Shown in pieces: positions 49,338 through 62,400 of a stretch of 64,000 nt of DNA. The first letter of the stretch is position 1. Each line of letters starts with the position of its first letter. Source of the DNA: Aristolochia californica (taxonomy: Eukaryota > Streptophyta > Magnoliopsida > Piperales > Aristolochiaceae). The notes under the pieces are model-generated. The model made no database searches and had not been told where the DNA came from. It saw nothing but the letters and a program-made list of their open reading frames with translations. Both the position numbers and the translations under genes were made by a program. The DNA lies in contig JARWKL010000010.1 of assembly GCA_029961685.1 (NCBI GenBank), positions 13,847,931-13,911,930 on the forward strand, written 5' to 3'.

Positions 49338-51661
49338 CAGTTACAAGTCCCTTTCCTATAAAATTCCACCAAGCTATTATTAGGGGTTGTACTAGTGGAA
49401 TTTCCCAAACATGGATTTTGGGGTTCATTTTTAGTGCGTGATATAATTTTCTATTCATTATTATAGTTTTCAAATTTTTTTACACACATGAACTCTAAAA
49501 TTTTCATTTTGTTGCGATCTTATATCTTTTTTTGTATACGAGGAGAAATGGGAGTCACAAGTTTGGACTTGAAAAAAAAAAATTTGAACATAAAAAAATG
49601 GGGAATCCCAAATGCTGGGAGAGAAAATTCCAAAGAGTATCTGTGATTTTTAAGGATAGGCAAAAAAGTGGGTTGTTTGGCTCTGGTAAATATCCAACCA
49701 CTTGAGAATTCAACTTTTTCTACCCCCCCTAATTTTTGGCCACTTGCATCCTCAACATGCTTTTGGCATGCACACCCACCAGACTTAAAGCATGTTGGGA
49801 TCAGTTACAAGTCCCTTTCCTTTAAAATTCCACTAAGCTATTATTAGGGGGCTGTACTTGTAGAATTTCCCAAACATGGATTTTGGGGTTCATTTTTAGT
49901 GCTTGAAATAATTTTCTATTCATTATTATAGTTTTAAATTTTTTTGCACACATGAACTCTAAAATTTTCATCTTGTTGCGAACTTATATCTTTTTTGTTT
50001 ACGAAGAAAAATGGGAGTCACAAGTTTGGACCTGAAAAAAAAAAATTTGAACATAAAAAAATGCGGATGCACAAATGCTGGGAGAGATAATTCCAAAGAG
50101 TATCTGTGATTTTTAAGGATAGGCAAAAAAGTAGGTTGTTTGGCTCTGGTAAATATCGTCCCACTTGAGAATTCAACTTTTTCTACCCCCCCTAAATTTT
50201 TGGCCACTTGCATCCTCAACATGCTTGTGGCATGCACACCCACCACACTTAAAGCATGTTGGGATCAGTTACAAGTCCCTTTCCTATAAAATTCCACCAA
50301 GCTATTATTAACGGGTTGTACTAGTGGAATTTCCCAAACATGGATTTTGGGGTTCATTTTTAGTGCGTGAAATAATTTTCTATTCATTATTATAGTTTTC
50401 AAATTTTTTTGCACACATGAACTCCAAAATTTTCATTTGTTGCGATCTTATATCTTTTTTGTTTACGAGGAAAAATGGGAGTCACAAGTTTGGACATGAA
50501 AAAAAAAAAATTTTAAACATCAAAAAATGGGGATGCACAAATGCTGGGAGAGATAATTCCAAAGAGTATCTGCGATTTTTAATGATAGGCAAAAAAGTGG
50601 GTTGTTTGGCTCTGGTAAATATCCAACCACTTGAGAATTCAACTTTTTCTACCCCCCCTTAATTTTTGGCCACTTGCATCCTCAACATGCTTGTGGCATG
50701 CACACCCACCACACTTAAAGCATGTTGGGATCAGTTACAAGTCCCTTTCCAATAAAATTCCACCAAACTATTATTAGGGGGTTGTACTAGTGGAATTTCC
50801 CAAAGATGGATTTTGGGGTTCATTTTTAGTGCGTGATATAATTTTCCATTCATTATTATAGTTTTCAAATTTTCTTGCACACATGAACTCTAAAATTTTC
50901 ATTTTGTTGCGATCTTATATCTTTTTCGTTTACGAGGAAAAATGGGACTCACAAGTTTGCACCTGAAAAAAAAAAAATTTGAACATAAAAAAATTGGGAT
51001 GCACAAATGCTAGGAGAGAAAATTCCAAAGAGTATCTGTAATTTTTAAGGATAGGCAAAAAAGTTGGTTGTTTAGCTCTGGTAAATATCCAACCACTTGA
51101 GAATTCAACTTTTTCTACCCCTCCTTAATTTTTGGCTACTTTCATCCTCAACATGCTTGTGGCATGCACACCCACCACACTTAAAGCATGATGGGATCAG
51201 TTACAAGTCCCTTTCCTATTAAATTCCACCAAGCTATTATTAGGGGGTTGTACTAGTGGAATTTCCCAAACATGGATTTTGGGGTTCATTTTTAGTGCGT
51301 GGAAGAATTTTCTATTCATTATTATAGTTTTCAAATTTTTTTGCACACATGAACTCTAAAATTTTCATTTTGTTGCGATCTTATATCTTTTTTGTTTACG
51401 AGGAAAAATGGGAGTCACAAGTTTGGACCCGAAAAAAAAAAAATTTGAACATCCAAAATTGGGATACACAAATGCTGGGAGAGAAAATTCCAAAGAGTAT
51501 CTGTGATTTTTTAGGATTGGAAAAAAAGTGGGTTGTTTGGCTCTGGTAAATATCCAACCACTTGAGAATTCAACTTTTTCTACCCCCCCTAATTTTTGGC
51601 CACTTGCATCCTCAACATGCTTGTGGCATGCACACCCACCACACTTAAAGCATGTTGGGAT
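49338..51661. repeat. Diverged monomers, no regular higher-order pattern
   Basis: Five monomers start at 49338, 49802, 50266, 50732 and 51198. 49338 keeps the A-type GTATACGAGGAG and introduces GGGGAATCCC. 49802 is type F: CCTTTAAAATTCCAC, TTGTAGAATTTCC, ATCTTGTTGCG, TACGAAGAAAAATGG and TATCGTCCCACTTG. 50266 has a D-like middle (GAACTCCAAA). 50732 has a B-like head (CCAATAAAA). 51198 has CCTATTAAATTCC and GGGATACAC. Confidence 0.85.
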
Positions 51662-53060
51662 CAGTTACAAGTCCATTTCCTATAAAATTCCACCAAACTA
51701 TTATTAGGGGGTTGTACTAGTGGAATTTCCCAAACATAGATTTTGGGGTTCATTTTTAGTGCGTGCTATAATTTTCTATTCATAATTATAGTTTTCAAAT
51801 TTTCTTGCACACATGAACTCTAAAATTTTCATTTTGTTACGATCTTATATCTTTTTCGTTTACGAGGATAAATGGGACTCACAAGTTTGGACCTGAAAAA
51901 AAAACAAATTTGAACATAAAAAAATGGGGATGCACAAATGCTGGGACAGAAAATTCCAAAGAGTATCTGTGATTTTTAAGGATAGGCAAAAAAGTGGGTT
52001 GTTTGGCTCGGGTAAATATCCAACCACTTGAGAATTCAACTTTTTCTACGCCCCCTTAATTTTTGGCCACTTGCATCCTCAACGTGCTTGTGGCATGCAC
52101 ACCCACCACACTTAAAGCATGTTGGGATCAGTTACAAGTCCCTTTCCTATAAAATTCCACCAAGCTATTATTATGGGTTTGTACTAGTGGAATTTCCCAA
52201 ACATGGATTTTGGGGTTCATTTTTAGTGCGTGAAAAAATTTTCTATTCATTATTATAGTTTTCAAATTTTTTTGCACACATGAACTCTAAAATTTTCATT
52301 TTGTTGCGATCTTATATCTTTTTTTGTTTACGAGGAAAAATGGGAGTCACAAGTTTGGACTTGAAAAAAAAAATTTTGAACATAAAAAAATGGGGAATCC
52401 CAAATGCTGGGAGAGAAAATTCCAAAGAGTATCTGTGATTTTTAAGGATAGGCAAAAAAGTGGGTTGTTTGGCTCTAGTAAATATCCAACCACTTGAGAA
52501 TTCAACTTTTTCTACCCCCCCTAATTTTTGGCCACTTGCATCCTCAACATGCTTGTGGCATGCACACCCACCACACTTAAAGCATGTTGGGATCAGTTAC
52601 AAGTCCATTTCCCCTAAAATTCCACCAAACTATTATTAGGGGGTTGTACTAGTGGAATTTCCCAAACATAGATTTTGGGGTTCATTTTTAGTGCGTGATA
52701 TAATTTTCTATTCATAATTATAGTTTTCAAATTTTCTTGGACACATGAACTCTAAAATTTTCATTTTGTTACGATCTTACATCTTTTTCGTTTACGAGGA
52801 TAAATGGGACTCACAAGTTTGGACCTGAAAAAAAAACAAATTTGAACATAAAAAAATGGGGATGCACAAATGCTGGGAGAGAAAATTCCAAAGAGTATCT
52901 GTGATTTTTAAGGATAGGCAAAAAAGTGGGTTGTTTGGCTCGGGTAAATATCCAACCACTTGAGAATTCAACTTTTTCTACCCCCCCTTAATTTTTGGCC
53001 ACTTGCATCCTCAACATGCTTGTGGCATGCACACCCACCACACTTAAAGCATGTTGGGAT
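51662..53060. repeat. X-Y-X monomer triplet
   Basis: 51662 and 52594 are type X: GTCCATTTCC head, CATAATTATAG, TTTCTTG, GTTACGATC, TTTTTCGTTTACG, GAGGATAAATGGGACTC and AAAACAAATTTG. Between them, 52129 is type Y: GAAAAAATTTTC and GGGGAATCCC. The spacing of the two X units is 932 bp, an unequal dimer. 52594 ends with GGCTCGGGTAAAT, as does 56107. Confidence 0.85.
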
Positions 53061-53990
53061 CAGTTACAAGTCCCTTTCCTTTAAAATTCCACTAAGCTAT
53101 TATTAGGGGGTTGTACTTGTAGAATTTCCCAAACATGGATTTTGGGGTTCATTTTTAGTGCGTGAAATAATTTTCTATTCATTATTATAGTTTTCAAATT
53201 TTTTTGCACACATGAACTCTAAAATTTTCATCTTGTTGCGATCTTATATCTTTTTTATTTATGAAGAAAAATGGGAGTCACAAGTTTGGACCTGAAAAAA
53301 AAAAATTTCAACATAAAAAAATGGGGATGCACAAATCCTGGGATTGATAATTCCAAAGAGTATCTGTGATTTTTAAGGATAGGCAAAAAAGTAGATTGTT
53401 TGGCTCTGGTAAATATCGTCCCACTTGAGAATTCAACTTTTTCTACCCCCCCTAAATTTTTTGCCACTTCCATCCTCAACATTCTTGTGGCATGCACACC
53501 CACCACACTTAAAGCATGTTGGGATCAGTTACAAGTCCCTTTCCTATAAAATTCCACCAAGCTATTATTATGGGGTTGTACTAGTGGAATTTCCCAAACA
53601 TGGATTTTGGGGTTCATTTTTAGTGCGTGAAAAAATTTTCTATTCATTATTATAGTTTTCAAATTTTTTTGCACACATGAACTCTAAAATTTTCATTTTG
53701 TTACGATCTTATATCTTTTTTGTTTACGAGGAAAAATTGGTGTCACAAGTTTGGACCTCAAAAAAAAAAAAGTTTGAACATCCAAAATGGGGATGCACAA
53801 ATGCTGGGAGAGATAATTCCAAAGAGTATCTGTGATTTTTTAGGATAGGCAAAAAAGTGGGTTGTTTGGCTCAGGTAAATATCCAACCACTCGAGAATTC
53901 AACTTTTTCTACCCCCTCTAATTTTTCGCCACTTGCATCCTCAACATGCTTGTGGCATGCACACCCACCACACTTAAAGCATGTTGGGAT

Positions 53991-54231
53991 CAGTTACAAG
54001 TCCCTTTCCTATTAAATTCCACCAAGCTACTATTAGGGGGTTGTACTAGTGGAATTTCCCAAACATGGATTTTGGGGTTCATTTTTGGTGCGTGAAATAA
54101 TTTTCTATTCATTATTATAGTTTTAAAATTTTTTTGCACACATGAACTCTAAAATTTTCCTTATGTTGGCCACTTGCATCCTCAACATGCTTGTGGCATG
54201 CACACCCACCACACTTAAATCATGTTGGGAT
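53991..54231. repeat. Truncated monomer, 241 bp (internal deletion)
   Basis: The unit runs normally to CTCTAAAATTTTC, then reads CTTATGTTGGCCACTTGC and continues as a normal tail. About 225 bp between the GTTGCGATC region and TTTTTGGCCAC are missing. A shared TTG at both edges would fit a microhomology-type deletion. The identical junction is at 57672. Confidence 0.92.
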
Positions 54232-55544
54232 CAGTTACAAGTCCCTTTCCTATAAAATTCCACCAAGCTATTATTAGGGGTTGTACTAGTGGAATTTCCA
54301 AAACATGGATTTTGGGGTTCATTTTTAGTGCGTGATATAATTGTCTATTCATTATTATAGTTTTCAAATTTGTTTGCACACATGAACTCTAAAATTTCAT
54401 TTTGTTGCGATCTTTATCTTTTTTTGTTTACGAGGAAAAATGGGAGTCACAAGTTTGGACTTGAAAAAAAAAAAATTTGAACATAAAAAAATGGGGAATC
54501 CCAAATGCTGGGAGAGAAAATTCCAAAGAGTATCTGTGATTTTTAAGGATAGGCAAAAAAGTGGGTTGTTTGGCTCCGGTAAATATCCAACCACTTGAGA
54601 ATTCAACTTTTTCTACCCCCCCTAATTTTTGGCCACTTGCATCCTCAACATGCTTGTGGCATGCACACCCACCACACTTAAAGCATGTTGGGATCAGTTA
54701 CAAGTCCCTTTCCTATAAAATTCCACCAAGCTATTATTAGGGGTTGTACTAGTGGAATTTCCCAAACATGGAATTTGGGGTTCATTTTTAGTGCGTAATA
54801 TAATTTTCTATTCATTATTATAGTTTTCAAATTTTTTTGCACACATGAACTCTAAAATTTTTATTTTGTTGCGATCTTATATCTTTTTTGTTTACGAGGA
54901 AAAATGGGAGTCACAAGTTTGGACCTGAAAAAAAAAAATTTGAAAATCAAAAAATGGGGATGCACAAATGCTGGGAGAGATAATTCCAACGAGTATCTGT
55001 GATTTTTAAGGATAGGCAAAAAAAGTGGGTTGTTTGGCTCTGGTAAATATCCAACCACTTGAGAATTCAACTTTTTCTACCCCCCCTTAATTTTTGGCCA
55101 CTTGCATCCTCAACATGCTTGTGGCATGCACACCCACCAAACTTAAAGCATGTTGGGATCAGTTACAAGTCCCTTTCCTATAAAATTCCACCAAACTATT
55201 ATTAGGGGGTTGTACTAGTGGAATTTCCCAAACATGGATTTTGGGCTTCATTTTTAGTGCGTGATATAATTTTCTATTCATTATTATAGTTTTCGAATTT
55301 TCTTGCACGCTTGAACTCTAAAATTTTCATTTTGTTGCGATCTTATTTCCTTTTCGTTTGCAAGGAAAAATGGGACTCACAAGTTTGGACCTGAAAAAAA
55401 AAATTTTGAACATAAAAAAATGGGGATGCACAAATGCTGGGAGAGAAAATTCCAAAGAGTTTCTGTGATTTTTAAGGATAGGCAAAAAAGTGGGTTGTTT
55501 GGCTCTGGTAAATATCCAACCACTTGAGAATTCTACTTTTTCTA

Positions 55545-55571
55545 CCCCCCCCCCCCCCCCCCCCCCCCCCC
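55545..55571. repeat. Expanded poly-C run, 27 bases
   Basis: The short C-run that follows TTTTTCTA in every monomer, normally about 6-8 bases, is 27 bases here. It is the longest homopolymer in the window. The reverse strand is an uninterrupted G27, so a G-quadruplex or i-motif is possible. The length should be treated as approximate, as homopolymers are error-prone in sequencing. Confidence 0.9.
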
Positions 55572-55642
55572 AATTTTTGGCCACTTGCATCGTCAACATG
55601 CTTGTGGCATGCACACCCACCACACTTAAAGAATATTGGGAT

Positions 55643-56571
55643 CAGTTACAAGTCCCTTTCCTATAAAATTCCACCAAGCTATTATTAGGGGTTGTACTAG
55701 TGGAATTTCCCAAACATGGATTTTGGGGATTATTTTTAGTGCGTAATATAGTTTTCTATTCATTATTATAGTTTTCAAATTTTTTTGCACACATGAACTC
55801 TAAAATTTTCATTTTGTTGCGATCTTATATCTTTTTTGTTTACGAGGAAAAATGGGAGTCACAAGTTTGGACCTGAAAAAAAAAAAATTTGAACATCAAA
55901 AAATGGGGATGCACAAATGCTGGGAGAGATAATTCCAAAGAGTATCTATGATTTTTAAGGATAGGCAAGAAAGTGGGTTTGTGGCACTGGTAAATATCCA
56001 ACCACTTGAGAATTGAACTTTTTCTACCCCCCCTTAATTTTTGGCCACTTGCATCCTCAACATGCTTGTGGCAAGCACACCCACCACACTTAAAGCATGT
56101 TGGGATCAGTTACAAGTCCCTTTCCAATAAAATTCCACCAAACTATTATTAGGGGTTTGTACAAGTGGAATTTCACAAACATGGATTTTGGGGTTCATTT
56201 TTAGTGCGTGATATAATTTTCTATTCATTATTATAGTTTTCAAATTTTTTTGCACACATGAACTCTAAAATTTTCATTTTGTTACGATCTTATATCTTTT
56301 TCGTTTACGAGGAAAAATGAGACTCACAAATTTGGACCTGAAAAAAAAAATTTTGAACATAAAAAAATGGGGATGCACAAATGCTGGGATAGAAAATTAC
56401 AAAGAGTATCTGTAATTTTTTAGGATAGGCAAAAAAGTTGGTTGTTTAGCTCGGGTAAATATCCAACCACTTGAGAATTCAACTTTTTCTACCCCCCCTT
56501 AATTTTTGGCCACTTGCATCCTCAACATGCTTGTGGCATGCACACCCACCACACTTAAAGCATGTTGGGAT
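55643..56571. repeat. Two monomers between the duplicated blocks
   Basis: Monomers start at 55643 and 56107. 55643 has GGGGATTATTTTT, GTGCGTAATATAG and GAATTGAAC, so its EcoRI site is lost. 56107 has CCAATAAAA, GGGGTTTGTACAAG, AATGAGACTC, CTGTAATTTTTT and AGTTGGTTGTTTAGC; the last two motifs have close counterparts at 50732. Confidence 0.83.
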
Positions 56572-57501
56572 CAGTTACAAGTCCCTTTCCTTTAAAATTC
56601 CACTAAGCTATTATTAGGGGGTTGTACTTGTAGAATTTCCCAAACATGGATTTTGGGGTTCATTTTTAGTGCGTGAAATAATTTTCTATTCATTATTATA
56701 GTTTTCAAATTTTTTTGCACACATGAACTCAAAAATTTTCATCTTGTTGCGATCTTATATCTTTTTTGTTTACGAAGAAAAATGGGAGTCAAAAGTTTGG
56801 ACCTGAAAAAAAAAAATTTCAACATAAAAAAATGGAGATGCACAAATCCTGGGAGAGATAATTCCAAAGAGTATCTGTGATTTTTAAGGATAGGCAAAAA
56901 AGTAGGTTGTTTGGCTCTGGCAAATATAGTCCCACTTGAGAATTCAACTTTTTCTACCCCCCCTAAATTTTTTGCCACTTGCATCCTCAACATTCTTGTG
57001 GCATGCACACCCACCACACTTAAAGCATGTTGGGATCAGTTACAAGTCCCTTTCCTATAAAATTCCACCAAGCTATTATTATGGGGTTGTACTAGTGGAA
57101 TTTCCCAAACATGGATTTTGGGGTTCTTTTTTAGTGTGTGAAAAAATTTTCTATTCATTATTATAGTTTTCAAATTTTTTTGCACATATGAACTCTAAAA
57201 TTTTCATTTTGTTACGATCTTATATCTTTTTTGTGTACGAGGAAAAATTGGTGTCACAAGTTTGGACCTCAAAAAAAAAAAAAGTTTGAACATCCAAAAT
57301 GGGGATGCACAAATGCTGGGAGAGATAATTCTAAAGAGTATCTTTGATTTTTTAGGATAGGCAAAAAAGTGGGTTGTTTGGCTCAGGTAAATATCCAACC
57401 ACTCGAGAATTCAACTTTTTCTACCCCCCTAATTTTTCGCCAGTTGCATCATCAACATGCTTGTGGCATGCACACCCACCACACTTAAAGCATGTTGGGA
57501 T

Positions 57502-57742
57502 CAGTTACAAGTCCCTTTCCTATTAAATTCCACCAAGCTACTATTAGGGGGTTGTACTAGTGGAATTTCCCAAACATGGATTTTGGGGTTCATTTTTAGT
57601 GCGTGAAATAATTTTCTATTCATTATTATAGTTTTAAAATTTTTTTGCACACATGAACTCTAAAATTTTCCTTATGTTGGCCACTTGCATCCTCAACATG
57701 CTTGTGGCATGCACACCCACCACACTTAAAGCATGTTGGGAT
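57502..57742. repeat. Truncated monomer, 241 bp (second copy)
   Basis: It has the same deletion junction (CTTATGTTGGCC near 57671) and the same 241-bp length as 53991-54231. The deletion therefore preceded the block duplication. Confidence 0.92.
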
Positions 57743-59055
57743 CAGTTACAAGTCCCTTTCCTATAAAATTCCACCAAGCTATTATTAGGGGTTGTACTAG
57801 TGGAATTTCCAAAACATGGATTTTGGGGTTCATTTTTAGTGCGTGATATAATTGTCTATTCATTATTATAGTTTACAAATTTGTTTGCACACATGAACTC
57901 TAAAATTTTCATTTTGTTGCGATCTTTATCTTTTTTTGTTTACGAGGAAAAATGGGAGTCACATGTTTGGACTTGAAAAAAAAAAAATTTGAACATAAAA
58001 AAATGGGGAATCCCAAATGCTAGGAGAGAAAATTCCAAAGAGTATCTGTGATTTTTAAGGATAGGCAAAAAAGTGGGTTGTTTGGCTCTGGTAAATATCC
58101 AACCACTTGAGAATACAACTTTTTCTACCCCCCCTAATTTTTGGCCACTTGCATCCTCAACATGCTTGTGGCATGCACACCCACCACACTTAAAGCATGT
58201 TGGGATCAGTTACAAGTCCCTTTCCTATAAAATTCCACCAAGCTATTATTAGGGGTTGTACTAGTGGAATTTCCCAAACATGGAATTTGGGGTTCATTTT
58301 TAGTGCGTAATATAATTTTCTATTCATTATTATAGTTTTCAAATTTTTTTGCACACATGAACTCTAAAATTTTTATTTTGTTGCGATCTTATATCTTTTT
58401 TGTTTACGAGAAAAATGGGAGTCACAAGTTTGGACCTGAAAAAAAAAAATTTGCAAATCAAAAAATGGGGATGCACAAATGCTGGGAGAGATAATTCCAA
58501 CGAGTATCTGTGATTTTTAAGGATAGGCAAAAAAAGTGGGTTGTTTGGCTCTGGTAAATATCCAACCACTTGAGAATTCAACTTTTTCTACCCCCCCTTA
58601 ATTTTTGGCCACTTGCATCCTCAACATGCTTGTGGCATGCACACCCACCAAACTTAAAGCATGTTGGGATCAGTTACAAGTCCCTTTCCTATAAAATTCC
58701 ACCAAACTATTATTAGGGGGTTGTACTAGTGGAATTTCCCAAACATGGATTTTGGGGTTCATTTTTAGTGCGTGATATAATTTTCTATTCATTATTATAG
58801 TTTTCAAATTTTTTTGCACACATGAACTCTAAAATTTTCATTTTGTTACGATCTTATATCTTTTTCGTTTACGAGGAAAAATGGGACTCTCAAATTTGGA
58901 CCTGAAAAAAAAAATTTTGAACATAAAAAAATGGGGGTGCACAAATGCTGGGAGAGAAAATTCCAAAGAGTTTCTGTGATTTTTAAGGATAGGCAAAAAA
59001 GTGGGTTGTTTGGCTCTGGTAAATATCCAACCACTTGAGAATTCAACTTTTTCTA

Positions 59056-59068
59056 CCCCCCCCCCCCC
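59056..59068. repeat. Expanded poly-C run, 13 bases
   Basis: This is the counterpart of the 27-base run at 55545, in the same unit of the second block. It is 13 bases here, about twice the usual length. The shared excess suggests expansion began before duplication and continued in copy 1. Confidence 0.88.
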
Positions 59069-59139
59069 AATTTTGGGCCACTTGCATCGTCAACATGCTT
59101 GTGGCATGCACACCCACCACACTTAAAGAATGTTGGGAT

Positions 59140-61000
59140 CAGTTACAAGTCCCTTTCCTATAAAATTCCACCAAACTATTATTAGGGGGTTGTACTAGTG
59201 GAATTTCCCAAACATAGATTTTGGGGTTCATTTTTAGTGCGTGATATAATTTCTATTCATAATTATAGTTTTCAAATTTTCTTGCACACATGAACTCTAA
59301 AATTTTCATTTTCTTACGATCTTATATCTTTTTCGTTTACGAGGAAAAATGGGACTCACAAGTTTGGACCTGAAAAAAAAACAAATTTGAACATAAAAAA
59401 ATGGGGATGCACAAATGCTGGGAGAGATAATTCCAAAGAGTATCTGTGATTTTTAAGTATAGGCAAAAAAGTGGGTTGTTTGGGTCTGGTAAATATCCAA
59501 CCACTTGAGAATTCAACTTTTTCTACCCCCCCATATTTTTGGCCACTTGCATCCTGAACATGCTTGTGGCATGCACACCCACCACACTTAAAGCATGATG
59601 GGATCAGTTACAAGTCCCTTTCCTATAAAATTCCACCAAGCTATTGTTAGGGGTTGTACTAGTGGAATTTCCCAAACATGGATTTTGGGGTTCATTTTTA
59701 GTGCGTAATATAATTTTCGATTTATTATTATAGTTTTCAAATTTTTTTGCACACATGAACTCTAAAATTTTCATTTTGTTGCGATCTTATATCTTTTTTG
59801 TTTACGAGGAAAAATGGGAGTCACAAGTTTGGACCTGAAAAAAAAAAATTTTTGAACATCCAAAATTGGGATGCACAAATGCTGGGAGAGAAAATTCCAA
59901 AGAGTATCTGTTATTCTTTAGGATAGGAAAAAAATGGGTTATTTGGCTCTGGTAAATATCCAACCACTTGAGAATTCAACTTTTTCTACCCCCCCTTAAT
60001 TTTTGGCCACTTGCATCCTGAACATGTTTGTGGCATGCACACCCACCACACTTAAAGCATGTTGGGATCAGTTACAAGTCCCTTTCCTATAAAATTCCAC
60101 CAAGCTATTATTAGGGGTTGTACAAGTGGAATTTCCCAAACATGGAATTTGGGGTTCATTTTTAGTGCGTAATATAATTTTCTATTCATTATTATAGTTT
60201 TCAAATTTTTTTGCACACATGAACTATAAAATTTTCATTTTGTTGCGATCTTATATCTTTTTTGTTTACGAGGAAAAATGGGAGTCACATGTTTGGACTT
60301 GAAAAAAAAAAAATTTGAAAATCAAAAAATGGGGATGCACAAATTGTGTGAGAGATAATTCCAAAGAGTATCGGTGATTTTTAAGGATAGGCAAAAAAAG
60401 TGGGTTGTTTGGCTCTGGTAAATATCCAACCACTTGAGAATTCAACTTTTTCTACCCCCCCTTAATTTTTGGCCACTTGCATCCTCAACATGCTTGTGGC
60501 ATGCACTCCCACCACACTTAAAGCATGTTGGGATCAGTTACAAGTCCCTTTCCTATAAAATTCCACCAAGCTATTATTAGGGGTTGTACTAGTGGAATTT
60601 CCGAAACATGGATTTGGGGGTTCATTTTTAGTGCGTGATATAATTTTCTATTTATTATTATACTTTTCAATTTTTTTTGCACACATGAACTCTAAAATTT
60701 TCATTTTGTTGCGATCTTATATCTTTTTTTGTTTACAAGGAAAAATGGGAGTCACAAGTTGGGCCTGAAAAAAAAAAAAATTTTGAACATCAAAAAATGG
60801 GGATGCTCAAATGCTGGGAGAGATAATTCCAAAGAGTATCTGCGATTTTTAAAGATAGGCAAAAAAGTGGGTTGTTTGGCTCTAGTAAATATCCAACCAC
60901 TTGAGAATTCAACTTTTTCTACCCCCCCTAATTTTTGGCCACTTGCATCCTCAACAGGCTTGTGGCATGCTCACCCACCACACTTAAAGCATGTTGGGAT
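59140..61000. repeat. Diverged monomers after the duplicated block
   Basis: Four monomers start at 59140, 59605, 60069 and 60535. 59140 is type X-like (CATAATTATAG, AAAACAAATTTG). 59605 has GTGCGTAATATAA like 55643. 60069 has CATGGAATTTGGGG and GTGCGTAATATAA like 54695 and 58207. 60535 has GATTTGGGGGTTC and CAACAGGC. The longest open frame in the window (105 codons, 60729-61046, plus strand) spans 60535 into 61001 and is not believed to be a gene. Confidence 0.84.
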
Positions 61001-61467
61001 CAGTTACAAGTCCATTTCCTATAAAATTCCACCAAACTATTATTAGGGGGTTGTACTAGTGGAATTTCCCAAACACATATTTTGGGGTTCATTTTTAGTG
61101 CGTGATATAATTTTCTATTCATAATTATAGTTTTCAAATTTTCTTGCACACATGAACTCTAAAATTTTCATTTTGTTACGATCTTATATCTTTTTCGTTT
61201 ACGTGGATAAATGGGACTCACAAGTTTGGACCTGAAAAAAAAACAAATTTGAACATAAAAAAATGGGGATGCACAAATGCAGGGAGAGAAAATTCCAAAG
61301 AGTATCAGTGATTTTTAAGGATAGGCAAAAAAGTGGGTTGTTTGGCTCTGGTAAATATCCAACCACATGAGAATTCAACTTTTTCTACCCCCCCTTAATT
61401 TTTGGCCACTTGCATCCTCAATATGCTTGTGGCATGCACACCCACCACACTTAAAGCATGTTGGGAT

Positions 61468-61935
61468 CAGTTGCAAGACCCTTTCCTTTAAAATTCCACT
61501 AAGCTATTATTAGGGGGTTGTACTTGTAGAATTTCCCAAACATGGATTTTGGGGTTCATTTTTAGTGCATGATATAATTTTCTATTCATAATTATAGCTT
61601 TCAAATTTTCTTGCACACATGAACTCTAAAATTTTCATTTTGTTACGATCTTATATCTTTTTCGTTTACGAGGATAAATGGGACTCACAAGTTTGGATCT
61701 GAAAAAAAAAAAAATTTTGAACATAAAAAAATGGGGATGCACAAATGCTGGGACAGAAAATTCCAAAGAGTATCTGTGATTTTTAAGGATAGGCAAAAAA
61801 GTGGGTTGTTTGGCTCGGGTAAATATCCAACCACTTGAGAATTCAACTTTTTCTACCCCCCCTTAATTTTTGGCCACTTGCATCCTCAACATGCTTGTGG
61901 CATGCACACCCACCACACTTAAAGCATGTTGGGAT
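61468..61935. repeat. F/X hybrid monomer
   Basis: The head is F (CCTTTAAAATTCCAC, TTGTAGAATTTCC). The body from GATATAATTTTC (about 61570) is X: CATAATTATAG, TTTCTTG, GTTACGATC and GAGGATAAATGGGACTC. The orientation of the join is opposite to that at 62401. Confidence 0.78.
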
Positions 61936-62400
61936 CAGTTACAAGTCCCTTTCCTATAAAATTCCACCTAGCTATTATTATGGGGTTGTACTAGTGGAAT
62001 TTCCCAAACATGGATTTTGGGGTTCATTTTTAGTGCGTGAAAAAATTTTCTATTCATTATTATAGTTTTCAAATTTTTTTGCACACATGAACTCTAAAAT
62101 TTTCATTTTGTTGCGATCTTATATCTTTTTTTGTTTACGAGGAAAAATGGGAGTCACAAGTTTGGACTTGAAAAAAAAAAATTTGAACATAAAAAAATGG
62201 GGAATCCCAAATGCTGGGAGAGAAAATTCCAAAGAGTATCTGTGATTTTTAAGGATAGGCAAAAAAGTGGGTTGTTTGGCTCTAGTAAATATCCAACCAC
62301 TTGAGAATTCAACTTTTTCTACCCCCCCTAATTTTTGGCCACTTGCGTCCTCAACATGCTTGTGGCATGCACACCCACCACACTTAAAGCATGTTGGGAT

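Larger units (their letters stand above)
53061..55642. repeat. Six-unit block, copy 1 of a 3.51-kb spaced duplication
   Basis: Units start at 53061 (F), 53526 (G), 53991 (truncated, 241 bp), 54232, 54695 and 55160. G has TTATGGGGTTG, GAAAAAATTTTC, AAATTGGTGTCAC, GATTTTTTAGG, GGCTCAGG and TTTTTCGCCAC. 54232 has GATCTTTATC and GGGGAATCCC. 54695 has CATGGAATTTGGGG and GTGCGTAATATAA. 55160 has GAGTTTCTGTG, GCATCGTCAAC and the long C-run. All six recur in the same order from 56572. Confidence 0.88.
56572..59139. repeat. Six-unit block, copy 2
   Basis: Units start at 56572 (F), 57037 (G), 57502 (truncated), 57743, 58207 and 58671. Each is 3511-3512 bp from its counterpart in copy 1. The last unit shares GAGTTTCTGTG, GCATCGTCAAC, an expanded C-run and a GAAT change in its dyad. 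Its head differs from 55160 at several bases, so that unit may be partly converted. EcoRI is lost at 58114 (GAATAC). Confidence 0.88.

Noticed and set aside
60729..61046. Longest open frame, 105 codons on the plus strand
   Set aside because: It is the same satellite translation seen elsewhere, lengthened by chance indels in the A-run and C-run of a diverged unit.
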